Assembly: GCF_013155465.1 (NCBI RefSeq)
Contig: NZ_JABJVX010000005.1
Location: 124,001 to 188,000, forward strand
Reading direction: 5' to 3'
Source: Alterinioella nitratireducens
Lineage (GTDB): Bacteria; Pseudomonadota; Alphaproteobacteria; Rhodobacterales; Rhodobacteraceae
Length of the DNA stretch: 64,000 nt
The notes under the pieces: generated by a model
Seen by the model: only the letters and a program-made list of their open reading frames with translations
What the model was told of the DNA's origin: nothing
The model's database searches: none
Shown: positions 36,586-45,725 of the stretch, piece by piece
How the letters are laid out: every line of letters starts with the position of its first letter
Position numbering within the stretch: position 1 is the first letter of the stretch
Program-made: the position numbers and the translations under genes

Positions 36586-37539
36586 TCACAGGTCGAAGAA
36601 CCCCTCGCCCGCCTGCGCGCGCATCTTGCGGGCCATCTCGGCCCCCGCCTCGGCCCCGTCGGCAACCGGCACGCTGACATCGTCGGTAATCACCTCGGAG
36701 CCGTCGGACCGCAGGATCTCGCCCCGCAGCCGCAGGTCTCCGCCCGCCAGCTCGGCCAGCCCCGCAATCGGCGTCTGGCACGACCCGTCCAACCCGGCCA
36801 GAAACGCCCGTTCGGCGGCCAGCCGCTGGCCGGTCTCGGCGTCGTGAATGGCCTCCAGCATCGCCGCCACGCGCGTGTCGCCTGCCCGCCGCTCGATCCC
36901 GATCGCGCCTTGCGCCACGGCAGGCAGCATGTCCTCGGGTTCCAGTGCGGCCCGCGCCACATGCACCATGTCCAGCCGCCTGAGCCCTGCCATCGCAAGG
37001 AAGGTCGCATCGGCCACGCCTTCCCCCAGCTTCCGCATCCGTGTCTGCACATTGCCGCGAAACTCGACCAGCTCCAGGTCGGGCCGCCGCGCCATCATCT
37101 GCGCCCGCCGACGCAGCGAGGAGGAGCCGACGCGCGCCCCCGCAGGCAGGGCGTCCAGCCCGCCATGGGCCAGCGAGACGAAGCCGTCGCGCACATCCTC
37201 GCGTGGCAGATAGGTGTCCAGCGCAAGCCCCCCCGGTTGCGCCACCGGCATGTCCTTCATCGAATGCACCGCGATGTCGATGCCCCCCGCCAGCAGCGCC
37301 TCCTCGATCTCCCTGGTGAAGAGGCCCTTGCCGCCGATCGTCTTCAGCGGCTGGTCGGCGTCGATCATGGCGCGGTTGTCGCCGGTGGTCTTGATCACGA
37401 CGATCTCGAACGCCTCGGCGGCCAGGTCGAACGCATCGGCCAATCGACGCCGCGTCTCATGCGCCTGCGCCAGGGCCAGCGGCGATCCGCGGGTGCCGAT
37501 CCTGAGCGGCGCGGAGGGGGAGGGCAAATCCTGTGTCAT
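36586..37539 (-). CDS. hemC: Porphobilinogen deaminase (hydroxymethylbilane synthase)
   Basis: A 317-residue enzyme that links four porphobilinogens into hydroxymethylbilane. The cofactor-binding cysteine is C254 in GLDGSCQTPIAG; the active-site aspartate block VHSMKDMP and arginines of SSSLRRRAQ and RGNVQTRMRKL are intact. AGGGGAAGGGT precedes the ATG. It is divergent from hemE, the next-but-one step of heme synthesis. Confidence 0.96.
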   Translation of the reverse strand: MTQDLPSPSAPLRIGTRGSPLALAQAHETRRRLADAFDLAAEAFEIVVIKTTGDNRAMIDADQPLKTIGGKGLFTREIEEALLAGGIDIAVHSMKDMPVAQPGGLALDTYLPREDVRDGFVSLAHGGLDALPAGARVGSSSLRRRAQMMARRPDLELVEFRGNVQTRMRKLGEGVADATFLAMAGLRRLDMVHVARAALEPEDMLPAVAQGAIGIERRAGDTRVAAMLEAIHDAETGQRLAAERAFLAGLDGSCQTPIAGLAELAGGDLRLRGEILRSDGSEVITDDVSVPVADGAEAGAEMARKMRAQAGEGFFDL

Positions 37540-37583
37540 ACCCTTCCCCTAATCCACCCATCCGCCAATCTGAAGCCCCCTCC

Positions 37584-37631
37584 CATCTTCTTGGCCCAAA
37601 TACTCGAACCCGCGGCGGCGTCAGCCGCCGC
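37584..37631 (+). repeat. Copy 3 of the recurring motif plus adjacent hairpin
   Basis: CATCTTCTTGG then CCCAAATACTC at 37584-37605, followed by an 8-bp hairpin, GCGGCGGC-gtca-GCCGCCGC, at 37612-37631. Unlike the other copies it sits between divergent genes (hemC and hemE), not after a stop codon. Confidence 0.6.
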
Positions 37632-37749
37632 CCCCGGTCGGCGCGCGCGCCCCGCGCGTCGAAACCGCCCATCCCCGCGCACCTCGCCTTGACTCCGGAC
37701 CCCGCCCGCGAAACATCTGCCACCAGCCCACCGGAGAAGGACGATCCCG

Positions 37750-38778
37750 ATGACCAAGACCCTTTTGCGCGCCCTTGCCGGTGAGACCCTGCCGACACCC
37801 CCCGTCTGGATGATGCGGCAAGCGGGACGTTACCTTCCCGAATACCGCGCCACGCGGGCCAAGGCGGGCGATTTCCTGTCGCTATGCTACACCCCGGACC
37901 TCGCCGCCGAGGTCACGCTGCAGCCCATTCGCCGCTACGGCTTCGACGCCTCGATCCTCTTCGCCGATATCCTGCTGATCCCGCAGGCGCTTGGCGCCGA
38001 TCTGTGGTTCGTCACTGGCGAAGGCCCGCGCCTTTCTACGATCACCAGCGCAGGCGACATGGCCCATTTCAAGGGCAAGGACGACATCCACGAAACCCTC
38101 GCGCCCATTTACGAGACGATCCGCATCCTGACCCGCGAACTCCCCGCGGAAACCACGCTGATCGGCTTCGCCGGGGCCCCCTGGACGGTCGCCACCTACA
38201 TGATCGCCGGGCGCGGCACGTCGGATCAGGCCCCGGCCCATGCGCTGCGCGAGGGCGACCCCGAGACCTTCGACGCCCTCATCGACCTCATCACCGGGGC
38301 CACCATAGAATACCTCTCACAGCAGGTGCAGGCCGGGGCCGAGGTGATCAAGCTCTTCGATTCCTGGGCAGGCAGCCTCAAGGGCGACGCCTTCGAGCGC
38401 TATTCCCTTCAACCGATCAAGCGCATCGTCACGGCGCTGAAATCGCGTCACCCCGGCCTGCCGGTCATCGTCTTCCCGCGCGAGGCGGGGGACAGTTACC
38501 CCGGTTTCGCCAAGGCCGTCGGGGCCGATTGCCTGGCGCTCGACACAAGCGTCGATGCCACCTGGGCCGCCGAAACGCTGCAACCCGAGACCTGCGTGCA
38601 GGGCAACCTTGACCCCAAGCTCCTGGTCACCGGGGGCCAGCCCCTGATCGACGAGGCGCAGCGCATCACCCGCGCCTTCCGGGGCGGCCCGCATGTCTTC
38701 AACCTCGGCCACGGCATCACGCCCGATGCCGACCCCGAGAATGTCCATGTCATGCTGGACGCCATCCGCAGCGCCTGA
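37750..38778 (+). CDS. hemE: Uroporphyrinogen decarboxylase
   Basis: A 342-residue enzyme converting uroporphyrinogen III to coproporphyrinogen III. The signature [14 protein letters not shown] occupies residues 21-34, [16 protein letters not shown] is present, and FDSWAG and the histidine of [10 protein letters not shown] complete the active site. GGAGAAGGA precedes the ATG. The product is the substrate of hemF, encoded convergently downstream. Confidence 0.97.
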   Translation: MTKTLLRALAGETLPTPPVWMMRQAGRYLPEYRATRAKAGDFLSLCYTPDLAAEVTLQPIRRYGFDASILFADILLIPQALGADLWFVTGEGPRLSTITSAGDMAHFKGKDDIHETLAPIYETIRILTRELPAETTLIGFAGAPWTVATYMIAGRGTSDQAPAHALREGDPETFDALIDLITGATIEYLSQQVQAGAEVIKLFDSWAGSLKGDAFERYSLQPIKRIVTALKSRHPGLPVIVFPREAGDSYPGFAKAVGADCLALDTSVDATWAAETLQPETCVQGNLDPKLLVTGGQPLIDEAQRITRAFRGGPHVFNLGHGITPDADPENVHVMLDAIRSA

Positions 38779-38784
38779 CGCCGT

Positions 38785-38808
38785 CATCTTCTTCGTGCAA
38801 GTACCTTC
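38785..38808 (+). repeat. Copy 4 of the recurring motif (divergent variant)
   Basis: CATCTTCTTCG then TGCAAGTACCTTC, 6 bp after the hemE stop. It matches the first half well and the second half loosely, and leads into the hairpin at 38817-38841. Confidence 0.45.
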
Positions 38809-38816
38809 GGGGGAGC

Positions 38817-38841
38817 GCGAGGGGGCAGACAGCCCCCTCGC
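38817..38841. terminator. Bidirectional terminator-like hairpin between hemE and hemF
   Basis: Perfect 10-bp arms GCGAGGGGGC and GCCCCCTCGC around a 5-nt loop, placed between convergent hemE and hemF. No clear T-run on either strand, so termination may be weak or factor-assisted. Confidence 0.6.
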
Positions 38842-38877
38842 ATCGGTCGACGCGCGGCACGCGCGGCGATGTTCCTG

Positions 38878-39756
38878 TCAGACCCATTTCGCCAATGGCG
38901 GCAGGCTCATCAGCACCGCATTCGCGTCATGCCCGGTGGCCAGCCCGAACTTGGTGCCGCGATCATAGACCAGGTTGTATTCGGCATAGAGGCCGCGATG
39001 GATCAGCTGCGTGTCGCGCTCCGAGTCTCCCCAGTCCATTCCCCGCCGCGTCTCGATGATCGGCAGATAGGCCGGCAGGAAGGCACGGCCGATATCCTGG
39101 GTCAGGGCAAAATCGGCCTCCCAGTCGCCGCTGTTGCGGTCATCCATGAAGACCCCGCCGACGCCGCGCGCGCGCCCGCGATGGGGAATGAAGAAATACT
39201 CGTCTGCCCAGGCCTTCAACTCGGGATAAAGCGCCTCGCCATGCGGGGCCAGGTAGCGCGCCTGCACGGCGTGGAAATGCTCGGTATCCTCGGCATATTC
39301 GATGCAGGGGTTCAGGTCGGAGCCGCCGCCGAACCACCAGGCATGCGGGGTCCAGAACATCCGCGTATTCATGTGGACGGCGGGGCAATGCGGGTTCTGC
39401 ATATGCGCCACCAGGCTGATCCCCGAGGCCCAGAAGCGCGGATCGTCTTCCATCCCCGGCACGCCGCGCGCGGCCATCGCCTTTTGCGCCGCCGCGCCCA
39501 GGTTACCATAGACGGTGGAGATATTGACGCCGACCTTCTCGAACACCCGGCCCCCGCGCATCACGCTCATCACGCCGCCACCCGCGTCCGATCCGTCCTC
39601 GGTGGCGCGGCGTGTCTCCGTCACCTCGAATCGCCCGGCGGGGGCTTCGTCCGGCTGGCTTTCCTCAAGGGCTTCAAAGGCGGTGACGATCTCGTCGCGC
39701 AATTCGGCGAACCAGGCGGCGGCGCGCGCCTTTCGGGCGTCAAACGGGTTACTCAT
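38878..39756 (-). CDS. hemF: Coproporphyrinogen III oxidase, oxygen-dependent
   Basis: A 292-residue aerobic enzyme oxidatively decarboxylating coproporphyrinogen III to protoporphyrinogen IX. Typical blocks are GVNISTVYG, HMNTRMFWTPHAWWFGGGSDLNP (in part), FFIPHRGRARGVGGVFMDD and the C-terminal YAEYNLVYDRGTKFGL. GGAGGTCCGGCTC precedes ATG at 39756; the open frame runs 47 codons further without support. Complemented by the oxygen-independent hemN at 54604. Confidence 0.96.
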   Translation of the reverse strand: MSNPFDARKARAAAWFAELRDEIVTAFEALEESQPDEAPAGRFEVTETRRATEDGSDAGGGVMSVMRGGRVFEKVGVNISTVYGNLGAAAQKAMAARGVPGMEDDPRFWASGISLVAHMQNPHCPAVHMNTRMFWTPHAWWFGGGSDLNPCIEYAEDTEHFHAVQARYLAPHGEALYPELKAWADEYFFIPHRGRARGVGGVFMDDRNSGDWEADFALTQDIGRAFLPAYLPIIETRRGMDWGDSERDTQLIHRGLYAEYNLVYDRGTKFGLATGHDANAVLMSLPPLAKWV

Positions 39757-39996
39757 GAGCCGGACCTCCTTCATACCAGGGCACAGAGTGCCGCAGCGCC
39801 CCGGCCCCGTCCAGTGCCGCAAGGCACAGATGTAGCGGCCACGCCGCGCGCCGGGGCCAAAATCTGCGCCTTTTCGAAATTGCCTTGAAATCGCCACATT
39901 TGGACGCCGCTTTATGATGGATTTGGCTGCGGAAATCGCCTAGGGTTTTCTCAATCGCCGCAACAGACGGCATCCCGAGGTAGACAGAGCAATTTC

Positions 39997-41574
39997 GTGA
40001 TCCGAAGACCGCTCCTTTTCACCCTTGTTGGGGTATGTGTGCTGTTCAGCGCGCTGGTACTCGCACCGCGTGCGTCCCATGCCGCGCCCTATGCGGCGAT
40101 GGTGATCGACGCGCGCACCGGCGAGGTGCTGCACAGCCGCAACGCCGACGCCCGCCTGCACCCCGCATCGCTGACCAAGATGATGACGCTCTATATCGCT
40201 TTCGAGGCGATCCGCCTGGGCGAAATCACGCTGGATACCGAGGTGACAATTTCGCGCAATGCCGCCTCCGAACCGCCCTCGCGGCTTGGCCTTCAGGCGG
40301 GCACGCGCATTCGCCTGCGCTACCTGATCCGGGCCGCCGCCGTGCGCTCGGGCAATGACGCCGCCACCGCCATCGGCGAGGCGATCTCGGGCTCCGAGGC
40401 CGCCTTTGCCCGCCGCATGAACCGCACCGCCATCGCGCTTGGCATGAACCGCACGACCTTCCGCAATGCCCATGGCCTGACCGAGAACGGGCACCTCAGC
40501 ACGGCGCGCGACATGACCACGATGGGGCGGCGCCTCTTCTACGACTATCCGCAATACTATAACCTCTTTTCGCGCCGCTCGGCGGATGCGGGCATTGCCA
40601 CCGTGCGCAACACCAACCGCCGCTTCCTGGATGCCTATCGTGGGGCCGACGGGATCAAGACCGGCTACACCCGCGCGGCGGGCTACAACCTTGTCGCCTC
40701 GGCCGAGCGCGGCCAGGAACGGATCATCGCCACCGTCTTCGGCGGGCGGTCGACTGCGACCCGCAATGAACGGATCATGGAACTCCTGGACATGGGCTTT
40801 GCCCGCGCGCCCTCGACGGCCACGGTGCGCCGCCCGGAACTGCCGGTCTATGATGATGATGACCGCGTCGGCAGCAGCATCCGCGCGACCGGGGCCGTCA
40901 CCAGCAGCCTGCGCCCCCTGCCCCGCCCCGGCACCCAGGACGAACTGCCCGAGGTCGCGCCGGAATTGCTGGCCGCCGTCGAACATGCCGTCGAAGACGC
41001 GCTGACCGACCCGCCGACCGAGGAGGTCGCCGAGGAGATCGCCGAAAACCTGCCGACGCCCCGGCCCGACGACTTGCCCGAGGAGCCTGACATCGTGCTG
41101 GCCCGCGCCGAGGAGGCCGAGGCCCCCATCCCGACCGCGGAGGGCGCGACAGCGCCGGCCGCGCCCGAAGAACTGCTGGAGGTCGCGGAAACCCGGACCG
41201 CAGCAGAAACGCCATCGGTCATCCCGGTCCCGCGTCCCGAGATCCCTTCGGTGGACTCCGCCGAGATCGAACTGGCCGTCATCGACCCCGATCCCGAACC
41301 GCCACAACAGGAAATCGTGACCCGCGCCTCATCCACCGGCACCCGGCTCTACGGCGTCTCGCTTGGCCGCCACCCTTCCCGCAACGCCGCCGAACGCCTG
41401 CTCCTGCAGACCGCGCTGACCGAGCTGTCGACCTTTGGCGAGGCACTGCGCAACGTGGTCAACCGGCCCGGCGGCTTCGAGGCGCAGTTTGCCGGCATGA
41501 GCGAGGAGGCCGCCGAACGCGCCTGTGCCCGGCTGATGTCGCGCAACGTGACCTGCACGACCTACGGCCCGTAA
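39997..41574 (+). CDS. D-alanyl-D-alanine carboxypeptidase (DacA/PBP5 class) with SPOR-like tail
   Basis: A 525-residue exported penicillin-binding protein that trims the terminal D-Ala of peptidoglycan peptides. A signal peptide covers about 1-29. The serine-protease triad motifs are S58-LTK61, S118-GN120 and K221-TG223. After the catalytic domain an acidic, proline-rich linker (about 280-445) leads to a SPOR-like module (TRLYGVSLGRHPSRNAAERL) likely to bind denuded septal glycan. The GTG start at 39997 has only a weak ribosome site. A 6-bp hairpin straddles the stop codon. Confidence 0.9.
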   Translation: MIRRPLLFTLVGVCVLFSALVLAPRASHAAPYAAMVIDARTGEVLHSRNADARLHPASLTKMMTLYIAFEAIRLGEITLDTEVTISRNAASEPPSRLGLQAGTRIRLRYLIRAAAVRSGNDAATAIGEAISGSEAAFARRMNRTAIALGMNRTTFRNAHGLTENGHLSTARDMTTMGRRLFYDYPQYYNLFSRRSADAGIATVRNTNRRFLDAYRGADGIKTGYTRAAGYNLVASAERGQERIIATVFGGRSTATRNERIMELLDMGFARAPSTATVRRPELPVYDDDDRVGSSIRATGAVTSSLRPLPRPGTQDELPEVAPELLAAVEHAVEDALTDPPTEEVAEEIAENLPTPRPDDLPEEPDIVLARAEEAEAPIPTAEGATAPAAPEELLEVAETRTAAETPSVIPVPRPEIPSVDSAEIELAVIDPDPEPPQQEIVTRASSTGTRLYGVSLGRHPSRNAAERLLLQTALTELSTFGEALRNVVNRPGGFEAQFAGMSEEAAERACARLMSRNVTCTTYGP

Positions 41575-41675
41575 TCGCCATTCGCGATTGCCAAACCCAG
41601 CGCCGCGTGTAGCCTGCGCCGCAGAATGGCCGATGCCGACCCGCGCATTGGCCAGACCCGTGGGGAACGCCTGCC

Positions 41676-42887
41676 ATGACACGCCAGCAAGACACCGCGC
41701 GCCTGAACGCCGCCATTTTCGCGGGCTGCATGGTCGCCTTCCTGGGTTTCGGCTTCGCCGCCACCTTCGGCGTCTTCCTCGCGCCGATGTCCGCCGAGCT
41801 TGGATGGGGGCGCGAGGTGTTCTCGCTCTCGGTCGCTGTGCAGGCGCTGGCCTGGGGCTTTGCGCAACCCGTCGCGGGCGCGGTGGCCGACCGCTACGGC
41901 ACGGCGCGGGTGCTGGCCTTCGGGGCCGTTTGCGCAGGCGCGGGCTTTGCCCTGCGCGGGATGATCACCGATCCGACCGGTTTCGTGCTGACCGGCGTGC
42001 TGGTCGGCGCAGGCACCGGCGCGGCCTCCTTTCCCATCGTCATCGGCGCGCTTGGCAAGATCGTGACGCCCGACAGGCGCAGCTTCATCCTGGGGCTCGG
42101 CACGGCGGCGGCATCGCTTGGCATGTTCGTCTCGGCCCCCACTGCCACCTTCATGATCGGCGGCGTCGGCTGGCAACCCGCCCTCTTGCTGATCGGGGCG
42201 AGCTTTGCCCTGATCCTGCCCTTCCTCGTCTTCATCGCGCGGGTCTCTGCCCCCACGGCCTCCGGGTCTGGCGCGGGCGCCTTCGGCACCGCCATTGCCA
42301 CGGCGTTCAGCGACCGCAGTTACCTGTGCCTCTTCTTCGGCTTCTTCGTCTGCGGCTTTCACGTCGCCTTCATCCAGACCCACCTGCCCGCCTATGTGAT
42401 CGACGCCAATCTCGCCGCCTGGGTCGGCGGCCTGTCGCTGGCCCTGATCGGGCTGTTCAACATCGCGGGCTCGTTCCTGTCGGGCTGGTCGGGGCAGGTC
42501 TATTCCAAGAAAAAGGTGTTGAGCGGCATCTACCTGGCCCGCGCCTTGGTCATCACCGCCTTCATCCTGCTGCCACTGACCGAGGCCGGCGTCCTGATCT
42601 TCTCGGCCATCATGGGGCTTCTGTGGCTCTCGACCGTGCCGCTGACGATGGGGCTGGTCGCGCAGACGCAAGGGCTGCGGTTCCTGTCGACGCTGGCCGG
42701 GCTGGTCTTTCTCAGCCACCAGTCGGGCAGTTTCATCGGCGCATGGATGGGCGGGCGCATCTATGACCTGACGCAGGATTACACGCCGATGTGGTGGGCC
42801 GCCGTGGCGCTTGGCCTGCTGGCCGCGCTCATCCACCTGCCCATCCGCGAGGAACCGGGGCCGCTGGCCTTGGCCGAGCAGATCTGA
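41676..42887 (+). CDS. MFS transporter
   Basis: A 403-residue major facilitator protein with twelve hydrophobic segments and the loop 2-3 motif GAVADRYGTARVL. Its N-terminal segment (FGVFLAPMSAELGWGREVFSLS) resembles the monocarboxylate/oxalate-formate (OFA) branch. It stands alone between dacA and the cbb3 assembly genes, so the substrate is not indicated. The stop is 3 bp from the convergent ccoS stop. Confidence 0.87.
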   Translation: MTRQQDTARLNAAIFAGCMVAFLGFGFAATFGVFLAPMSAELGWGREVFSLSVAVQALAWGFAQPVAGAVADRYGTARVLAFGAVCAGAGFALRGMITDPTGFVLTGVLVGAGTGAASFPIVIGALGKIVTPDRRSFILGLGTAAASLGMFVSAPTATFMIGGVGWQPALLLIGASFALILPFLVFIARVSAPTASGSGAGAFGTAIATAFSDRSYLCLFFGFFVCGFHVAFIQTHLPAYVIDANLAAWVGGLSLALIGLFNIAGSFLSGWSGQVYSKKKVLSGIYLARALVITAFILLPLTEAGVLIFSAIMGLLWLSTVPLTMGLVAQTQGLRFLSTLAGLVFLSHQSGSFIGAWMGGRIYDLTQDYTPMWWAAVALGLLAALIHLPIREEPGPLALAEQI

Positions 42888-42890
42888 GCC

Positions 42891-43049
42891 TCACTGTTTC
42901 GGATGATCGTCGTAATCGTCGCGCAGGATGCGGTTGGCATCGCCGTCAGGGTCGTCGAACTGGCCCTTTCTGAGCAGCCAGAAGAACCCCACCAGCCCAA
43001 GCGCCCCCAGGAACAGCGAGACCGGGATCAGGATGACCAGAATATCCAT
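42891..43049 (-). CDS. ccoS: cbb3-type cytochrome oxidase assembly protein CcoS
   Basis: A 52-residue protein starting MDILVILIPVSLFLGALGLV, one membrane helix, then FFWLLRKGQFDDPDGDANRI and a charged tail. This is the standard CcoS/FixS sequence; it helps insert cofactors into the cbb3 oxidase. It follows ccoI by 8 bp at the end of ccoG-ccoH-ccoI-ccoS. Confidence 0.93.
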   Translation of the reverse strand: MDILVILIPVSLFLGALGLVGFFWLLRKGQFDDPDGDANRILRDDYDDHPKQ

Positions 43050-43057
43050 GACAGCCC

Positions 43058-45235
43058 CTATTTCAGCCGCAGCGCGTTCAGCGACACGGTAATCGAACTG
43101 GCCGACATCGCCAAGGCGGCGGCGAGCGGCGTGGCGAAGCCCGCCACCGCGAAGGGCACCGCGACGATGTTGTAGACCGTGGCAATCGAGAAGTTTTCCC
43201 GGATCCGCTTGCGCGCTTTCACGGCGGTATCAAACGCATCGGCAATCGGTGACAGGTCTTTCCCCAACAGCACCATGTCCGAGGCCACCCGCGCCGCATC
43301 CAGCGCCGAGGCGGGCGAGATCGAGACATGCGCCGCCGCCAGCGCCGCCGTATCGTTGAGCCCGTCACCGACCATCAGAACCTTCGCGCCGTCCTCGGAC
43401 AGCGCCGCGATGCGCGCGGCCTTCTCGGCGGGCAGCGCCTCGGCCAAGACCTCCTCGATCCCGATCTCGTCGGCAAAGCGCCGCACGGCCCCGCGCGTAT
43501 CGCCCGAGATCAGCATCACCCGCAGCCCTGCCCGTTTGAGCCCGTCCAGTGCCTCCCGTGCGCCGGGGCGGAGGCTGTCGGTGAAGGTGAGCGCGACAGG
43601 CTCCGCATCGCCGATCTGCAGGAAGGTCGCGGTGACATCGGGCGCCTCTGCCCCAACCCACGCCGCGCGCCCGAGACGAACGGGCGTCGCGTTCCACATC
43701 GCCTCGACCCCGTAGCCCGGAACCTCGCGCAACCCGTCCAGCGCCTCGGCCTCCCGCCCTGCAAGACCGGCGGCCAGGGCCTGCGCCAGCGGATGCGACG
43801 AGCCTTGCGCCAGCGCCAGTGCCACCCGTGCCTGCGCGTCCGAAAGCCCCTCCAACCCCACCGGCTGCGGAATACCGAGCGTCAGGGTGCCGGTCTTGTC
43901 GAACACCACCGTATCGACCTCGGCCAGCCGCTCCATCGCGGTGCCGTCCTTGATCAGCATGCCCTTGCGGAACAGCCTGCCCGATGCCGCCGTCGTCACC
44001 GCGGGCACGGCAAGGCCAAGCGCGCAGGGGCAGGTGATGATCAGCACGGCGGCGGCGATATTCAGCGAAATGCGCAGGTCGAACGTGTAGAGATACCAGC
44101 CGACAGCCGCCAGCGCGGCCATGATATGCACCCCCGGCGCGTAAAGCTTGGCGGCCTGATCGGCCAGCGAGGTGTAGCGGCTGCGCCCGCTTTCGGCGAT
44201 GGCAACCAGGTCGGCGATGCGGTGCAGAGAGCTGTCCTTGCCCGCCGCCGTGACCTCGACCCGCAAGGGGCCGGTCAGGTTGACCTCACCCGCCGAAACG
44301 GCGCTGCCGGGGCCTGCATAGGCGGGCAGGCTTTCGCCCGTCATCAGCGCGCGGTCGATCTCGGATTTGCCCTGGGTCACGGTGCCATCGACGGGGATAC
44401 GCCCGCCGGGACGCACCAGCACGACATCCCCGGGGGCCAGATCGGCGATGCCCACGGTTTCCTCGACCCCGTCCCGCAGCCGGATCGCGCGCGGCACCTC
44501 CAACGCGGCCAGTTCCTGCGCGGCAGAGCGTGCCGTGGCCCGCGTGCGGTAATCCAGGTAGCGGCCCGCCAGCAGGAAGAAGGTCAACGCTATCGCCGCG
44601 TCGAAATAGGCGTGTTCGCCCGACATGATCGTTTCATAGAGCGACGTGGCCACGGCCAGCAGGATCGCCAGCGTGATCGGCACATCCATGTTCAGCCGCC
44701 CCGCCCGAAGCGCCGACCACGCATTGACGTAGAAGGGCTGCCCGGTGAAGACGATGGCGGGCAGCACGATGGCCGCCGACACCCAATGCATCAGGTCGCG
44801 CGTCACGCCCTCGGCCCCGGACCAGACCGCGACCGACAGCAGCATCACGTTCATCATCGCAAAGCCCGCCACGGCGAGCCGCATCAGCAGGTCGCGTGCG
44901 CCCTTGTCGGCCTCGGTCGCCGCCAGAACGCCGGGGTCCAGCTCATGCGCCTCGTAGCCCGCGCGCTCCAGCACCGCGACAAGGTCACCGGCGGTGATCT
45001 CCGGCCCCGCCTCCACCGCCGCCCGTTTCAGGGTCAGGTTCACCCGCGCCGCGCGCACCCCCGCCACGCCCTCCAGCGCGCGTTCGACGCCCGAGATGCA
45101 GCCGGCACAATGGATGCCCGGCAGCGACAGCATCAGCCGCGCATCGACCGGCTTGGCGGCCAGCGCTTCCGCCGCCGGGGCGGCATTGCAGGCCGGACAG
45201 GCGGCAGGGCGGGGATGTGTGAGGCTGGCGGTCAA
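43058..45235 (-). CDS. ccoI: Copper-transporting P1B-type ATPase CcoI (FixI)
   Basis: A 725-residue heavy-metal ATPase that exports copper for assembly of the cbb3 binuclear centre. It has a CPAC pair near residue 13, an HMA domain with C43-AG-C46 (GIHCAGC), the intramembrane CPC motif (IITCPCALGL), the phosphorylation site DKTGT and the hinge GDGLNDTAAL. The start is TTG at 45235, six bases after the ccoH stop; no ATG retains the CPAC motif. It lies within ccoGHIS. Confidence 0.93.
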   Translation of the reverse strand: MTASLTHPRPAACPACNAAPAAEALAAKPVDARLMLSLPGIHCAGCISGVERALEGVAGVRAARVNLTLKRAAVEAGPEITAGDLVAVLERAGYEAHELDPGVLAATEADKGARDLLMRLAVAGFAMMNVMLLSVAVWSGAEGVTRDLMHWVSAAIVLPAIVFTGQPFYVNAWSALRAGRLNMDVPITLAILLAVATSLYETIMSGEHAYFDAAIALTFFLLAGRYLDYRTRATARSAAQELAALEVPRAIRLRDGVEETVGIADLAPGDVVLVRPGGRIPVDGTVTQGKSEIDRALMTGESLPAYAGPGSAVSAGEVNLTGPLRVEVTAAGKDSSLHRIADLVAIAESGRSRYTSLADQAAKLYAPGVHIMAALAAVGWYLYTFDLRISLNIAAAVLIITCPCALGLAVPAVTTAASGRLFRKGMLIKDGTAMERLAEVDTVVFDKTGTLTLGIPQPVGLEGLSDAQARVALALAQGSSHPLAQALAAGLAGREAEALDGLREVPGYGVEAMWNATPVRLGRAAWVGAEAPDVTATFLQIGDAEPVALTFTDSLRPGAREALDGLKRAGLRVMLISGDTRGAVRRFADEIGIEEVLAEALPAEKAARIAALSEDGAKVLMVGDGLNDTAALAAAHVSISPASALDAARVASDMVLLGKDLSPIADAFDTAVKARKRIRENFSIATVYNIVAVPFAVAGFATPLAAALAMSASSITVSLNALRLK

Positions 45236-45241
45236 ATCGGC

Positions 45242-45721
45242 CTACTCGCGGATCGTGAAGGTGATGTTGTGGCGGTAATCGGTGCCGTCGCGCGCGGTGC
45301 CCGTCAACCGCAACCGCCAGCGCCCCGGCGCGATATCGACCGGCGCGGTAAGGGCGCCGCGTTCACGGGTCAATTCCAGTTCCTGATCATCGACCCGGCT
45401 CGTGGGCCGGGTCAGGAGCGCGACAAGCTCCGCCGGGAGCGCCGGGCTGCCATCGGCCTCCAGCAGATGCAGGGTCAGGATGCCCTCCTCCACATCGACC
45501 TCGACCTCGGCGGTCCAGCCAAGCGCCTCCTGCGCCTCGCGGCGAATGTCGAAATCCTGGCTGTCGGCATAGGAGGACGAGACCTCGAGCCCCGGAAAGG
45601 TGCGCACGGCCTGGAACGCCATGAACAGGTTGACGCCGATGATCAGGCCGAAGCCCAGGACAAAGATCAGCAGCACCTTGCGGCCGGTCAGTTCGCGGGG
45701 GCGTTTTTCCTCGTCGCTCAT
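45242..45721 (-). CDS. ccoH: FixH family protein CcoH
   Basis: A 159-residue protein with one membrane helix near residues 17-37 (KVLLIFVLGFGLIIGVNLFMAF) and a periplasmic beta-rich domain ending WRLRLTGTARDGTDYRHNI. This is CcoH/FixH, required for stable cbb3 oxidase. ATG at 45721 is preceded by AGGGGAG. It is flanked by ccoG (4 bp) and ccoI (6 bp). Confidence 0.9.
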   Translation of the reverse strand: MSDEEKRPRELTGRKVLLIFVLGFGLIIGVNLFMAFQAVRTFPGLEVSSSYADSQDFDIRREAQEALGWTAEVEVDVEEGILTLHLLEADGSPALPAELVALLTRPTSRVDDQELELTRERGALTAPVDIAPGRWRLRLTGTARDGTDYRHNITFTIRE

Positions 45722-45725
45722 GCCG

